Positions 36,219 to 45,195 of a stretch of DNA of 64,000 bases are shown here, piece after piece (the first letter of the stretch is position 1; each line of letters begins with the position of its first letter). Position numbers and translations under genes: made by a program. Source of the stretch: Mucilaginibacter sp. cycad4 (lineage in GTDB: Bacteria > Bacteroidota > Bacteroidia > Sphingobacteriales > Sphingobacteriaceae); NCBI RefSeq assembly GCF_034263275.1, contig NZ_CP139559.1:4712001-4776000 (forward strand). The letters run 5' to 3'. Below the pieces are notes generated by a model. The model had not been told where the DNA came from. It saw nothing but the letters and a program-made list of their open reading frames with translations, and made no database searches.

Positions 36219-37385
36219 ATGTTACACGATCCCAACCGCGTTTATGTTTTTGATACCACGCTTCGCGATGGCGAGCAGGTACCGGGTTGCCAGTTAACAA
36301 CACCCGAAAAGATTGAGATAGCTAAGGAACTGGAACTACTGGGCGTGGATATCATTGAGGCAGGTTTCCCGGTTTCAAGTCCGGGCGACTTCCAGAGCGT
36401 AGTTGAAATTTCAAAAGCTGTAAAAGAGCCAACTGTTTGCGCACTTACCCGTGCCAACAAAGGCGACATCGATGCAGCTGCAGCATCTCTGCAATATGCA
36501 AAACGCCCGCGTATCCATACGGGTATCGGTTCGTCTGATATGCACATCAAACATAAATTCAACAGCACCCGCGAAGAAATTTTGGAGCGTGCCGTTGAAG
36601 CCGTTAAATACGCTAAAAAATCGGTTGAGGATATCGAGTTTTATGCTGAAGATGCCGGTCGTGCAGATGTGGTTTACCTGGCGCAAATGGTTGAAGCCGT
36701 TATCGCAGCCGGTGCTACCGTAGTGAACATTCCGGATACCAATGGCTATTGCCTGCCCGACCAGTATGGCAGCAAGATCAAATTCCTGAAAGAGAACGTT
36801 AAAAATATTGACAAGGCTATTATCTCGGTTCATTGCCATAACGACCTTGGTTTGGCCACCGCCAACTCTATCGCCGGTCTACAGAACGGCGCCCGCCAGA
36901 TCGAAGGTACGATCAACGGTATTGGCGAACGCGCAGGTAACACTTCTATAGAAGAAGTAGTGATGATCCTGAAAACGCATCATACCCTGGGCTTACATAC
37001 TCAAATCGACTCTAAAAAATTCTATGAGTTGAGCCAGATGATCCGCACGCAAATGCGGATGCCGGTACAGCCTAATAAAGCTATTGTAGGTGCAAATGCC
37101 TTTGCGCACAGTTCAGGTATTCACCAGGACGGCTTCCTGAAAATGCGCGAAAACTACGAGATAATTCGTCCTGAAGATGTAGGCTTTCCGAGCGCCACAA
37201 TAGTGCTAACCGCGCGCAGCGGCAGGCATGCTCTGAAATTCCATCTGGAGCGTTTAGGATATACGCTGGATAAGGAAGAACTTGCTTTTGTTTACAATAA
37301 CTTTTTAACGCTTGCTGATAGTAAGCTTGACATAAATGACCAGGATTTGCAAGGCCTTATGGCACACCGACTGGTAAAAAACTAA
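36219..37385 (+). CDS. leuA: 2-isopropylmalate synthase, short form without regulatory domain
   Basis: A 388-residue enzyme condensing acetyl-CoA with 2-ketoisovalerate, the first step of leucine synthesis. The HMGL-like TIM barrel is intact: FDTTLRDGEQVPG, HCHNDLGLATANS metal histidines and GIGERAGNTS. After a short linker (HSSGIHQDG region) it ends; the C-terminal LeuA dimer domain of about 130 residues that binds leucine in the 520-residue E. coli type is missing. ilvA begins two bases after its stop. Confidence 0.92.
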   Translation: MLHDPNRVYVFDTTLRDGEQVPGCQLTTPEKIEIAKELELLGVDIIEAGFPVSSPGDFQSVVEISKAVKEPTVCALTRANKGDIDAAAASLQYAKRPRIHTGIGSSDMHIKHKFNSTREEILERAVEAVKYAKKSVEDIEFYAEDAGRADVVYLAQMVEAVIAAGATVVNIPDTNGYCLPDQYGSKIKFLKENVKNIDKAIISVHCHNDLGLATANSIAGLQNGARQIEGTINGIGERAGNTSIEEVVMILKTHHTLGLHTQIDSKKFYELSQMIRTQMRMPVQPNKAIVGANAFAHSSGIHQDGFLKMRENYEIIRPEDVGFPSATIVLTARSGRHALKFHLERLGYTLDKEELAFVYNNFLTLADSKLDINDQDLQGLMAHRLVKN

Positions 37386-37387
37386 CA

Positions 37388-38638
37388 ATGGAAACTGATA
37401 CCAAAAGCCAGCTTGATTTTGAAGCTGCATACCAGCGGATAAAAGACGTTGTGAAACGTACCCCGCTGCAATACAACGCCGGTCTTTCGGCAAAATACGA
37501 GTGTGAGGTTTATTTAAAACGCGAAGATCTGCAGGTTGTTCGCTCCTATAAGCTGCGCGGAGCTTATAACATGATCAGTCAGCTTACTGACGATGAGTTA
37601 AGCCGCGGTGTGGTTTGCGCAAGCGCGGGTAACCATGCCCAGGGCGTTGCCTTTTCGTGCAACAAAAAAAACATTAAAGGCGTAATTTTTATGCCCGAAA
37701 TTACCCCCAAACAAAAGGTTAAACAAACCGCCATGTTTGGTAACGGCAATATAGAGATTGTGCTCACCGGCGATACTTTTGATGACTGCCTGGCCGAAGC
37801 CCTCGCCTATACCGAAAAAAACCAGATGACCTTTATCCCTCCTTTTGATGACTACCGCGTTATTGAAGGCCAGGGAACCGTAGGTGTTGAAATACTGCAG
37901 GACCTGCCAGATGCTGAAGTCGCGATTATGCCCATCGGCGGCGGCGGCTTTGCTTCCGGTACAGGCACTTATCTTAAAAATAACAACCCAAACATTTACC
38001 TGATAGGTGTTGAACCTGAAGGGGCCCCATCAATGTTGGGCGCCATAAATCACGGCAAACCCATTACATTAGATGAGATAGACCGTTTTGTTGATGGTGC
38101 GGCTGTTAAACGTGTTGGCGCGTTAACTTACGAAATCTGCAAAGACATCCTGAACGATATGCTGCTGGTGCCCGAAGGTAAAATTTGTACCACCATACTT
38201 AAATTGTATAACGAGGATGCCATTGTAGTTGAACCTGCCGGTGCGCTATCTGTAGCAGCGCTTGACGCTTGCAGAGAGCAGATCAAGGGTAAAAAGGTAG
38301 TTTGTATCATCAGCGGTGGCAATAACGATATTGCCCGCATGCAGGAGATCAAGGAAAAATCACTGCTATACGAAGGCCTGAAACATTACTTCATCGTTCG
38401 TTTCCCGCAGCGTCCGGGTGCTTTGAAATTGTTTGTGAATAGCGTATTAGGGCCTGGTGATGATATTACCCGCTTCGAGTTCATCAAAAAGAATGAGAAG
38501 GAAAACGGCCCTGCGCTGGTAGGTATTGAGCTAAAAAATGCCGAAGATTATCCGGCTTTGCTGCAGCGTATGCATGCGCACCGCTTCAATGTTATTGAAT
38601 TGAATAAGGATCAGACTTTGTTTGAGTATTTGGTGTGA
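37388..38638 (+). CDS. ilvA: Threonine ammonia-lyase (threonine deaminase)
   Basis: A 416-residue PLP enzyme that makes 2-ketobutyrate for isoleucine. PLP lysine is Lys55 in RSYKLRGAYN; the phosphate loop GGGGFASGTG is visible. A single C-terminal ACT-like domain (about 325-416) is present, shorter than the two-ACT E. coli form. It is translationally close to leuA (2-base gap) and is the last gene of the cluster. Confidence 0.95.
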   Translation: METDTKSQLDFEAAYQRIKDVVKRTPLQYNAGLSAKYECEVYLKREDLQVVRSYKLRGAYNMISQLTDDELSRGVVCASAGNHAQGVAFSCNKKNIKGVIFMPEITPKQKVKQTAMFGNGNIEIVLTGDTFDDCLAEALAYTEKNQMTFIPPFDDYRVIEGQGTVGVEILQDLPDAEVAIMPIGGGGFASGTGTYLKNNNPNIYLIGVEPEGAPSMLGAINHGKPITLDEIDRFVDGAAVKRVGALTYEICKDILNDMLLVPEGKICTTILKLYNEDAIVVEPAGALSVAALDACREQIKGKKVVCIISGGNNDIARMQEIKEKSLLYEGLKHYFIVRFPQRPGALKLFVNSVLGPGDDITRFEFIKKNEKENGPALVGIELKNAEDYPALLQRMHAHRFNVIELNKDQTLFEYLV

Positions 38639-38650
38639 TTAAAGTCCGGA

Positions 38651-38716
38651 GGTCCGAAGTCGGAAAGTCCAAATGTTTTTAAGCTTTTCCGACTCCCGAC
38701 TTAGACTTCCGACTGA
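38651..38716. repeat. Palindromic element after ilvA
   Basis: Arms AGTCGGAAAG (38658-38667) and CTTTTCCGACT (38684-38694), one extra base in the right arm, with more GTC/GAC words around. It lies between ilvA and the second IS element and shares words with 15921-15992. Confidence 0.55.
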
Positions 38717-38805
38717 ATTATTTCTGTATCGTCCTAAAATAAGTTTACAGTTTAATTGATTAATCCTGCTATAGGTTTACATTATTGATTAGTCCTAAAA
38801 TAGGT

Positions 38806-39681
38806 TTACAGATTGACATTTTTTGAATTATAATAACTTTTCCAATTTCGCTGTACAGATAGGTTATTTTGATGTACGATCTCAGGTGTAAGCATATTGC
38901 AACTCATGTGAGGCCTTAGCTTATTATAAGTGTTTACAGACTTAGCTAAAAGTTCCATAACCTGGTTTTTATCATTAAGTATATGATGTTCCAGGTACTC
39001 CTGTTTCATTATTCCATTTATCCGTTCCGCTACTGCGTTCTCTAAAGGGTCTCCGTTTTCGGTCATGCTGATGATTATTTCATTGTCCTGTAATAGCTTT
39101 ACATAATCATAGCTACAGTACTGAACACCTCTGTCTGAATGATGTATTAAGCCAGTCAAAGGCTGGTCACTTTCTTTAATGGCCATTTGTAAAGCACTAA
39201 GTGTGTGAACTGCATCCAGTGTATCAGCGGCATGATAGCCGACGATCTTTTTACTATAGGCATCCGTTATAAAACTGATATAAACGAATCCCTTCTTTGT
39301 CCTGTAGTAAGTGATATCTGACACCCATATTTCGTTCACTTTAGTCGGAATAATTTCTCTTATGCAATTAGGATATTTTCTTAGCCAATGAAAAGATTGA
39401 GTAGTATGTATGCGCCGCCTTTTCTTTCTAACTAACAAGTAGTGAGCAGCAAGCAGATCAAAAAGCGCATCCCTGCCCATTTTTATCCGGTGCTCAAGCA
39501 AAAAAGGCTGCAGCAAAACATAGAGTTTTTTACCGCCAATAATCGGATGTATGGCCCTTATTGCCCGGACCTCATTTAATAATATTTCCTGCTCAAAGCT
39601 TATCGCTTCTGTCTCCCAAAAATGCTGGTAATAGGCCTGCCGGGTAACTCCAAGTAAACAACAGCACTTCACCAGGCTCAT
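38806..39681 (-). CDS. IS3-family OrfB (transposase catalytic part)
   Basis: A 291-residue OrfB from its first Met; the frame is open back to the slippery site at 39732, giving VRYQVIREIKDSYPG before that Met. It has the rve core with the DDE residues in VSDITYYR, HHSDRGVQYCS and ENAVAERINGIMK. The product is expected to be made mostly as an OrfAB fusion by -1 slippage. Confidence 0.9.
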   Translation of the reverse strand: MSLVKCCCLLGVTRQAYYQHFWETEAISFEQEILLNEVRAIRAIHPIIGGKKLYVLLQPFLLEHRIKMGRDALFDLLAAHYLLVRKKRRRIHTTQSFHWLRKYPNCIREIIPTKVNEIWVSDITYYRTKKGFVYISFITDAYSKKIVGYHAADTLDAVHTLSALQMAIKESDQPLTGLIHHSDRGVQYCSYDYVKLLQDNEIIISMTENGDPLENAVAERINGIMKQEYLEHHILNDKNQVMELLAKSVNTYNKLRPHMSCNMLTPEIVHQNNLSVQRNWKSYYNSKNVNL

Positions 39682-39710
39682 CCCAGGGTAGCTGTCTTTA
39701 ATCTCACGGA

Positions 39711-40091
39711 TTACTTGGTATCGGACTTTTTTCGGATATTGATCTTAAGATCTCTTTCGGCCACTTCTATCATTTTACGATAAAGCTCCTTCTCCAGCAA
39801 TGCATCTTCAAGTTGCTTTTTTAATAACTTAATTGATGCGCTGTTTTCGGCCGGGACATCCTGATCTTTCTTGGTTGGCATATCATTCGAAGATACATAA
39901 ATTGTTTTCTTCATCTCCAATCCGAATGATTTGAGCCAAAACGCAATACGGCTATTGCCTAATTTGTATTTCCTTTCAATCGTTGTTCGGCTTTCCTGAC
40001 CTTCTAAATATTCTTGACAAACTTTACGCTTAAACTCCTCGCTGTACTGGCTTTGCCATTTGCTGCCATACACTTTTGAATATCTTTCCAT
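39711..40091 (-). CDS. IS3-family OrfA (transposase N-terminal part)
   Basis: A 126-residue protein with a helix-turn-helix (YSEEFKRKVCQEYL, ERKYKLGNSRIAFWLK) and a coiled-coil segment (about 85-115). The stop is 21 bases after the A_AAA_AAG heptamer (39732-39726). Confidence 0.88.
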   Translation of the reverse strand: MERYSKVYGSKWQSQYSEEFKRKVCQEYLEGQESRTTIERKYKLGNSRIAFWLKSFGLEMKKTIYVSSNDMPTKKDQDVPAENSASIKLLKKQLEDALLEKELYRKMIEVAERDLKINIRKKSDTK

Positions 40092-40140
40092 TTTTGTTTA
40101 CTGTTGTGTAAACCTATTTTAGGACAAGACATTCCGTTTC

Positions 40141-40269
40141 TGGCGCAAGTCTTGTGCGATGGATTGAGGGCAGATGACTTGTGCTTCTTACAAATCATCA
40201 GCCCTCCCAGAAAGAGCTTACCAGGCACAAGTGAGCATTCCCACAGTCAGTCACACAACACTTGCGCCA
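40141..40269. repeat. 129-bp structured element with 16-bp terminal inverted repeats
   Basis: Ends TGGCGCAAGTCTTGTG (40141-40156) and CACAACACTTGCGCCA (40254-40269) are complementary with one mismatch. Inside, a second stem joins AGGGCAGATGA with TCATCAGCCCT (about 40167-40205). No open frame. It begins seven bases after the IS target duplication. It looks like a MITE or a structured RNA; no other copy is in the window. Confidence 0.65.
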
Positions 40270-40309
40270 TTAGGAATATTTGGTGTGACCCACTAAATTT
40301 CAACCTTAC

Positions 40310-40391
40310 CGTCATTGCGAGGTACGAAGCAATCCCCGATTTGCAGGTCCGCCCTGTATAGTTCGCGATTGCTTCGTACCTCGCAATGACG
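40310..40391 (-). repeat. Palindromic element family A, copy 3
   Basis: An 82-base copy in inverted orientation relative to copies 1 and 2: its centre (GATTTGCAGGTCCGCCCTGT) is the reverse complement of theirs. It lies just after the end of ftcD. Confidence 0.85.
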
Positions 40392-40426
40392 TTTTGGAGA
40401 GGCCCTTACGCCCTTTATAAGGCCGC

Positions 40427-42115
40427 CTATCCCAACCCTATCTTCCCGTTCACCAACTCAATGATCTCCGCTTCAAGCACTATGGCTTTTCGTTCAATTT
40501 CATTTCCGCGGTAAATAATATCAATTACATAGCCTTTATCCTTGTAACCTGAGGCGTTGATCTTTACATTCATGAATGCGCCTAATACAGCTGTACGGGC
40601 ACAAAGGGCGGCCACACCTGCGTCGGTTATCGAATTGGGGTTGCCGGTTAGCGTCATTGCTTTAATTACCTCCATGCTCTCCAAAGCGGCTTCCATTACT
40701 TTAAAAGGGATTTCAATAGCATAACGGGTAGCATCCTGAACAGCTTTATCGCGGATGGCTTTTTCCTCGTCATTTGATTTTGGAAGCGCGAACGCCTGCA
40801 TGATCTGGTTAAAGGCTGTAGTATCCAGATCAACTAATGCCATCAGTTCATTTTTAAATTGCTGACCTTTTTGCGCCCAGTCGCTAAATTCCTGCCAGCG
40901 GTTATCCCATCCTTTTTTGTGCGAACTAAGGTTAGCCACCATGGTAGCCAGCGACGCTCCCAAAGCACCAACAGCCGCCGAGATAGAACCGCCGCCCGGT
41001 GCCGGACTTTCACTGGCGGTTTCATCGGCCAGGTCGGTTAGGCTCATGTTAATGAGTTTACTGTCGGCTTTGTCTTTCAATAAATATTCAATGATCCGCT
41101 CTTCGGGCTTAAAAGGCGAAAGCTCATCCAATCCCATCGATTTAATGGCGATCCTGATCAGTTCCTTTTCGCTTACACCTACCGAGCGTTGCTGCTTTTC
41201 CAAAAAGTACCTACCCGCGTCAAGCATCGCTTTTAATGGAATCAATCCAACCAGCTCACTGCCGGTTACCCTGATGCCGCGTGCAGCAGCTTTATCACAT
41301 ACTTCATCAAATGCCTTATGAACCGGGGTGATATTGATATTGGTCAAATTCATCGAGATTTGGGCAACGCCATATTCTTCAATAAACCAACCAATAGCTT
41401 TTACGGCCTTTAAAGAACCGGGGATGGTTTTGGCTTTGCCATTTTCATCATACACTATTTTGCCGTTGACAGGGTCACCCTCACGCAGGGTGCGACCGGC
41501 CTCACGCACATCAAAGGCAATAGAATTTGCCCTTCGAACAGATGTTGTGTTCAGGTTAACGTTATAAGCCACCAGAAAATCACGGGCTCCAATAACAGTT
41601 GCTCCACGTTTAACATCATTTTCCGCCGGGCCGAAATCGGGAGCCCATCCCGGTTGTTTGATCTTCTTAAAAAAACCTTCATATTCACCCGCACGGATCA
41701 CTGACAGGTTACTCCTGCTTTTGTCAGGCTGTGCAGCCTCGTACAAATAAACCGGGATCTGCAATTCCTCTCCTACCCGTTTGGCCAGCTTTATTGCATA
41801 TTCGGCAGTTTCCTCCATCGTAATGTTGCTGATCGGTATCAGCGGACAAACATCTGTTGCACCCATCCTCGGGTGCTCTCCTTTTTGCCTGCTCATATCA
41901 ATCAGCTCACCGGCTCTTTTCATGGCACGATATGCAGCTTCAATTACTTTCCCCGGTTCGCCAACAAAGGTCACTACAGTACGGTTAGTAGCCTTGCCTG
42001 GATCAACATTCAGTAACCTTACGCCTTCAACAGACTCAACTTCATCTGTTATCTGTTTAATGATATCAAGGTTTACACCTTCGCTAAAATTGGGTACGCA
42101 TTCTATTAGTTTCAT
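40427..42115 (-). CDS. ftcD: Bifunctional glutamate formimidoyltransferase / formimidoyl-THF cyclodeaminase
   Basis: A 562-residue fusion. Residues about 1-320 are the formiminotransferase (start MKLIECVPNFSEG, GEHPRMGATDVCPLIPI), moving the formimino group from formiminoglutamate to tetrahydrofolate. Residues about 350-555 are the helical cyclodeaminase (ASESPAPGGGSISAAVGALG) releasing ammonia and methenyl-THF. It is the last gene of the hut operon, giving glutamate as the product. The two-domain form is like the animal enzyme; many bacteria have the parts separate. Confidence 0.95.
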   Translation of the reverse strand: MKLIECVPNFSEGVNLDIIKQITDEVESVEGVRLLNVDPGKATNRTVVTFVGEPGKVIEAAYRAMKRAGELIDMSRQKGEHPRMGATDVCPLIPISNITMEETAEYAIKLAKRVGEELQIPVYLYEAAQPDKSRSNLSVIRAGEYEGFFKKIKQPGWAPDFGPAENDVKRGATVIGARDFLVAYNVNLNTTSVRRANSIAFDVREAGRTLREGDPVNGKIVYDENGKAKTIPGSLKAVKAIGWFIEEYGVAQISMNLTNINITPVHKAFDEVCDKAAARGIRVTGSELVGLIPLKAMLDAGRYFLEKQQRSVGVSEKELIRIAIKSMGLDELSPFKPEERIIEYLLKDKADSKLINMSLTDLADETASESPAPGGGSISAAVGALGASLATMVANLSSHKKGWDNRWQEFSDWAQKGQQFKNELMALVDLDTTAFNQIMQAFALPKSNDEEKAIRDKAVQDATRYAIEIPFKVMEAALESMEVIKAMTLTGNPNSITDAGVAALCARTAVLGAFMNVKINASGYKDKGYVIDIIYRGNEIERKAIVLEAEIIELVNGKIGLG

Positions 42116-42174
42116 TGGAGAGATCAGAGGTTAGTTTTTTTTAGATAATCAACGAGATCACAAAATCATTCATG

Positions 42175-43395
42175 TTAATGGTCTGCCGTCCAAAAGAGAG
42201 CCGGTTTTAGCTTTCCCTGGTGATATAATATCTCACGGTAATCGTTACATGGATAAGCCTGCATATCGGCAAGCTTGCCCTTGGTTAAAATTCCGCGGTC
42301 ATTTAGTTTTAACGCTTGTGCTGCGCGATAGGTTAAGCCTGCAAATACTTCGGCAGTACTTAGCTTTTCAGCAGCAGCCATTACCGAGGCCTGCATCAGC
42401 AAATCACCCATTGGCGCCGAGCCGGGGTTCCAGTCGCTGGCTATAGCGTGGCAGGCTCCGGCATCAAGCAACTTCCGGGCTGGCGCATAACCCATCCCCA
42501 AACCCAATGAAGCACCGGGTAAAGTTACAGCAACGGTATCTGAATTAGCTAATAATTTTATCTCATAATCGCCGCTGGCTTCCAGGTGATCGGCCGAAGC
42601 AGCTCTTGCTTTAATGGCAATCTCACTGCCACCGGTTGTAAACTGATCGGCATGAACAGTCGCTTCAAAACCCATTTGCCTGGCTTTACTCAGGTAAAAC
42701 AGGGCATCGCGGGTATTAAATGCGCTTTGTTCAATAAAAATATCAACCCTGTTTGCCAGGCCTTGCTGCTTTATTTTAGGTAACAGATCGTTTAACAGAT
42801 ATTTCAGATACTCACTTTCAGCACCGTCAAAATCTTTAGGTTTGATGTGTGCAGCAAGGCAAGTTGGTACGATATGGGCACGTGTTTTATCAGCCGCCTG
42901 CCGGATAGCTTTAAGCTGTTTTAGCTCTTCCATCACTGACAATCCGTAGCCGCTTTTTACTTCGATAGTAGTTACCCCCTCTCGCAAATGGCGATTAATG
43001 TGCTGCAATAACAGGCCGCTTAATTCGGCTTCAGTAGCCGCGCGGGTTTGTGTAACCGAATCCCAGATCCCCCCACCCGAGGCCGCAATTTCCAGGTAAC
43101 TTTTACCTGCATTGCGCATGGCATAATCCTTAGCCCGGCTGCCGGCGAAACAAATATGCGTATGGCAATCCACAAAGCCGGGCAGCAATACATGATCGCC
43201 GGTAATCTCTTCTATTTGCACCGATGGATAATTTTTGCGGAGCTTTTCAAAATCATCAACAGCTAACATAACACCGTCTTCAATCAGCACGCCACCGTTG
43301 GTTATTACGTGCAATTGCTCATCATTAATAGCCCCCTTAAGCGGGAGCCCAGTTAAAGGCAATATCTGTGTAAACGGACCTATTAGTTTTTTCAT
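42175..43395 (-). CDS. hutI: Imidazolonepropionase
   Basis: A 406-residue amidohydrolase opening the imidazolone ring in histidine breakdown. Metal ligands are His78 and His80 in FVDCHTHICFAGSR, with later EVKSGYGL, HADQF and SDWNPGSAP motifs. It lies between hutU and ftcD, 59 bases from ftcD. Confidence 0.96.
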   Translation of the reverse strand: MKKLIGPFTQILPLTGLPLKGAINDEQLHVITNGGVLIEDGVMLAVDDFEKLRKNYPSVQIEEITGDHVLLPGFVDCHTHICFAGSRAKDYAMRNAGKSYLEIAASGGGIWDSVTQTRAATEAELSGLLLQHINRHLREGVTTIEVKSGYGLSVMEELKQLKAIRQAADKTRAHIVPTCLAAHIKPKDFDGAESEYLKYLLNDLLPKIKQQGLANRVDIFIEQSAFNTRDALFYLSKARQMGFEATVHADQFTTGGSEIAIKARAASADHLEASGDYEIKLLANSDTVAVTLPGASLGLGMGYAPARKLLDAGACHAIASDWNPGSAPMGDLLMQASVMAAAEKLSTAEVFAGLTYRAAQALKLNDRGILTKGKLADMQAYPCNDYREILYHQGKLKPALFWTADH

Positions 43396-43410
43396 TGTTC
43401 TATCTTAGAC

Positions 43411-43504
43411 CGTCATTGCGAGGTACGAAGCAATCCCAAACTGTACAGAGTACCCTTTATAGTTGCTCTGCTTTTTGGGGATTGCTTCGTACCTCGCAAT
43501 GCCG
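43411..43504 (-). repeat. Palindromic element family A, copy 4
   Basis: A 94-base divergent copy between hutU and hutI. Both outer arms match family A, with one change at the right end (GCCG for GACG), but the centre is longer than in copies 1-3. Confidence 0.8.
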
Positions 43505-43521
43505 CTTTTATATTTTGTACT

Positions 43522-45195
43522 TTACCACACTTTTAACCCAAACTTATCCGCCCATTCAGCAGCTTTATCATACCCTGCATCAGTATGTCTAAAGATCCCC
43601 ATGGCCGGGTCATTATACAGCACCCTTTTTAAACAGGTGGCTGCGCGATGGGAACCATCGGCCAGTACTACCATGCCGGCGTGCTGGGAATAACCCATAC
43701 CTACACCGCCGCCGTGGTGGAACGAAATCCAGGTTGCACCGCCCGAGGCGTTAGCCATCAGGTTAAGTAGCGGCCAGTCGGATACTGCGTCTGAACCGTC
43801 AATCATAGCCTCTGTTTCGCGGTTGGGTGATGCTACCGAGCCGCAATCTAAATGATCACGACCAATTACTATCGGGCCTTTTACTTTGCCTGATGCTACA
43901 AGTTCGTTAAATATCAGTCCGGCCTTTTCTCGCTCGTCCATGCCCAGCCAGCAAATGCGGGCAGGAAGGCCCTGAAATGCTATTTTCTCCCTTGCCTTTT
44001 TAAGCCAGGTGATTAATGGTTTATTTTCGGGGAAGGCTTCGATCAACGCCTGATCCGTAGTATAAATATCTTCCGGATCGCCGGATAATGCTACCCACCT
44101 AAAGGGCCCTTTACCTTCACAAAACAGCGGACGGATATAGGCCGGTGTAAAACCCGGGAAGTTAAATGCATCAGTCTCGCCACCCTGCCGGGCAAACTCG
44201 CGTAAGTTGTTGCCATAATCAAAAGTAATTGCCCCCCTTTTTTGCAACTCCAGCATCAAGCCTACATGTCTTGCCATACTTTTAAGCGAACGCCGTTTGT
44301 ACTCCACAGCATCGTCTTTCCTTAAAGCCGCCGCCTCGTTTAATGACAGATCATTGGGGATATACCCATTTAAAGGGTCATGTGCCGAAGTTTGATCGGT
44401 AAGCATATCAGGAATGATATTGTCGCTCAGTAGCTTTTCAAGCAAGTCACCTGCATCGCTTACCAAACCTACCGAAAGTATTTCTTTTTTTGCGATGGCT
44501 TCTTTTATCCAGGCAATAGCTTCATCGTACGAGTGGGCGATCCGGTCGATATATTTCGTATCAACCCGTTTCTGAATCCGGGATGCATCAACATCGGCAC
44601 CTAAAAATACAGCTCCTGCCATGGTTGCCGCCAATGGCTGAGCGCCGCCCATCCCACCTAAACCAGCGCTTACAATGAGTTTACCTGACAAATCGCCGTT
44701 AAAATGCTGATTGCCACATTCCACAAAAGTTTCATAGGTACCCTGCAAAATGCCCTGTGTACCTATGTAGATCCAGCTACCGGCGGTCATCTGCCCGTAC
44801 ATCATCAATCCCTTTTCGCGCAGCTCATTAAAATGTTCCCAGTTGGCCCATGCGGGTACGAGGTTACTGTTGGCTATCAAAACCCTTGGCGCTTCGGGGT
44901 GACTGCGGATGATCCCCACCGGTTTACCCGACTGGATCAGCAATGAGTGGTATTCGTCCAGTTCCAGCAGCAGTTCAATAATTTTACGGAGCGCTTCCGG
45001 GTTACGGGCTGCCTGGCCAATACCACCGTAAACTACTAATTCATCGGGATTTTCGGCTACCTGCCCGTCAAGGTTGTTAAGCAGCATCCTGAGCGGGGCT
45101 TCGGTTTGCCAGCTCTTGGCATGAAGCTGCATGCCACGCGGCGCTTTATATACCGGGTGGTTTGCGTAGGTGTTAATAAATTCCGAACTCGTCAT
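43522..45195 (-). CDS. hutU: Urocanate hydratase
   Basis: A 557-residue NAD-containing enzyme turning urocanate into imidazolonepropionate. The Rossmann-like GGMGGAQPLAATMAG and the C-terminal SFHHGGGVGMGYSQHAGMV signature are visible. Its start overlaps the end of hutH by 23 bases, a sign of coupled translation. Confidence 0.96.
   Translation of the reverse strand: MTSSEFINTYANHPVYKAPRGMQLHAKSWQTEAPLRMLLNNLDGQVAENPDELVVYGGIGQAARNPEALRKIIELLLELDEYHSLLIQSGKPVGIIRSHPEAPRVLIANSNLVPAWANWEHFNELREKGLMMYGQMTAGSWIYIGTQGILQGTYETFVECGNQHFNGDLSGKLIVSAGLGGMGGAQPLAATMAGAVFLGADVDASRIQKRVDTKYIDRIAHSYDEAIAWIKEAIAKKEILSVGLVSDAGDLLEKLLSDNIIPDMLTDQTSAHDPLNGYIPNDLSLNEAAALRKDDAVEYKRRSLKSMARHVGLMLELQKRGAITFDYGNNLREFARQGGETDAFNFPGFTPAYIRPLFCEGKGPFRWVALSGDPEDIYTTDQALIEAFPENKPLITWLKKAREKIAFQGLPARICWLGMDEREKAGLIFNELVASGKVKGPIVIGRDHLDCGSVASPNRETEAMIDGSDAVSDWPLLNLMANASGGATWISFHHGGGVGMGYSQHAGMVVLADGSHRAATCLKRVLYNDPAMGIFRHTDAGYDKAAEWADKFGLKVW

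Larger units (their letters stand above)
38725..40131 (-). mobile_element. Complete IS3-family insertion sequence (1407 bp), minus orientation
   Basis: Terminal inverted repeats are present at 38725-38750 and 40106-40131 (TGTCTTGTCCTAAAATAGGT on the minus strand). A 3-bp duplication TTC flanks it (38722-38724 and 40132-40134). The 3' end holds two more copies of the terminal-repeat core TCCTAAAATAGGTTTACA (at 38764-38781, imperfect, and 38793-38810). It carries orfA and orfB with the A_AAA_AAG site. It is related to but clearly different from the first element. Confidence 0.9.

Noticed and set aside
33846..40131. Composite transposon carrying methyltransferase 2, leuA and ilvA
   Set aside because: The two IS elements are different, each has its own 3-bp target duplication, and the genes between are core operon members.
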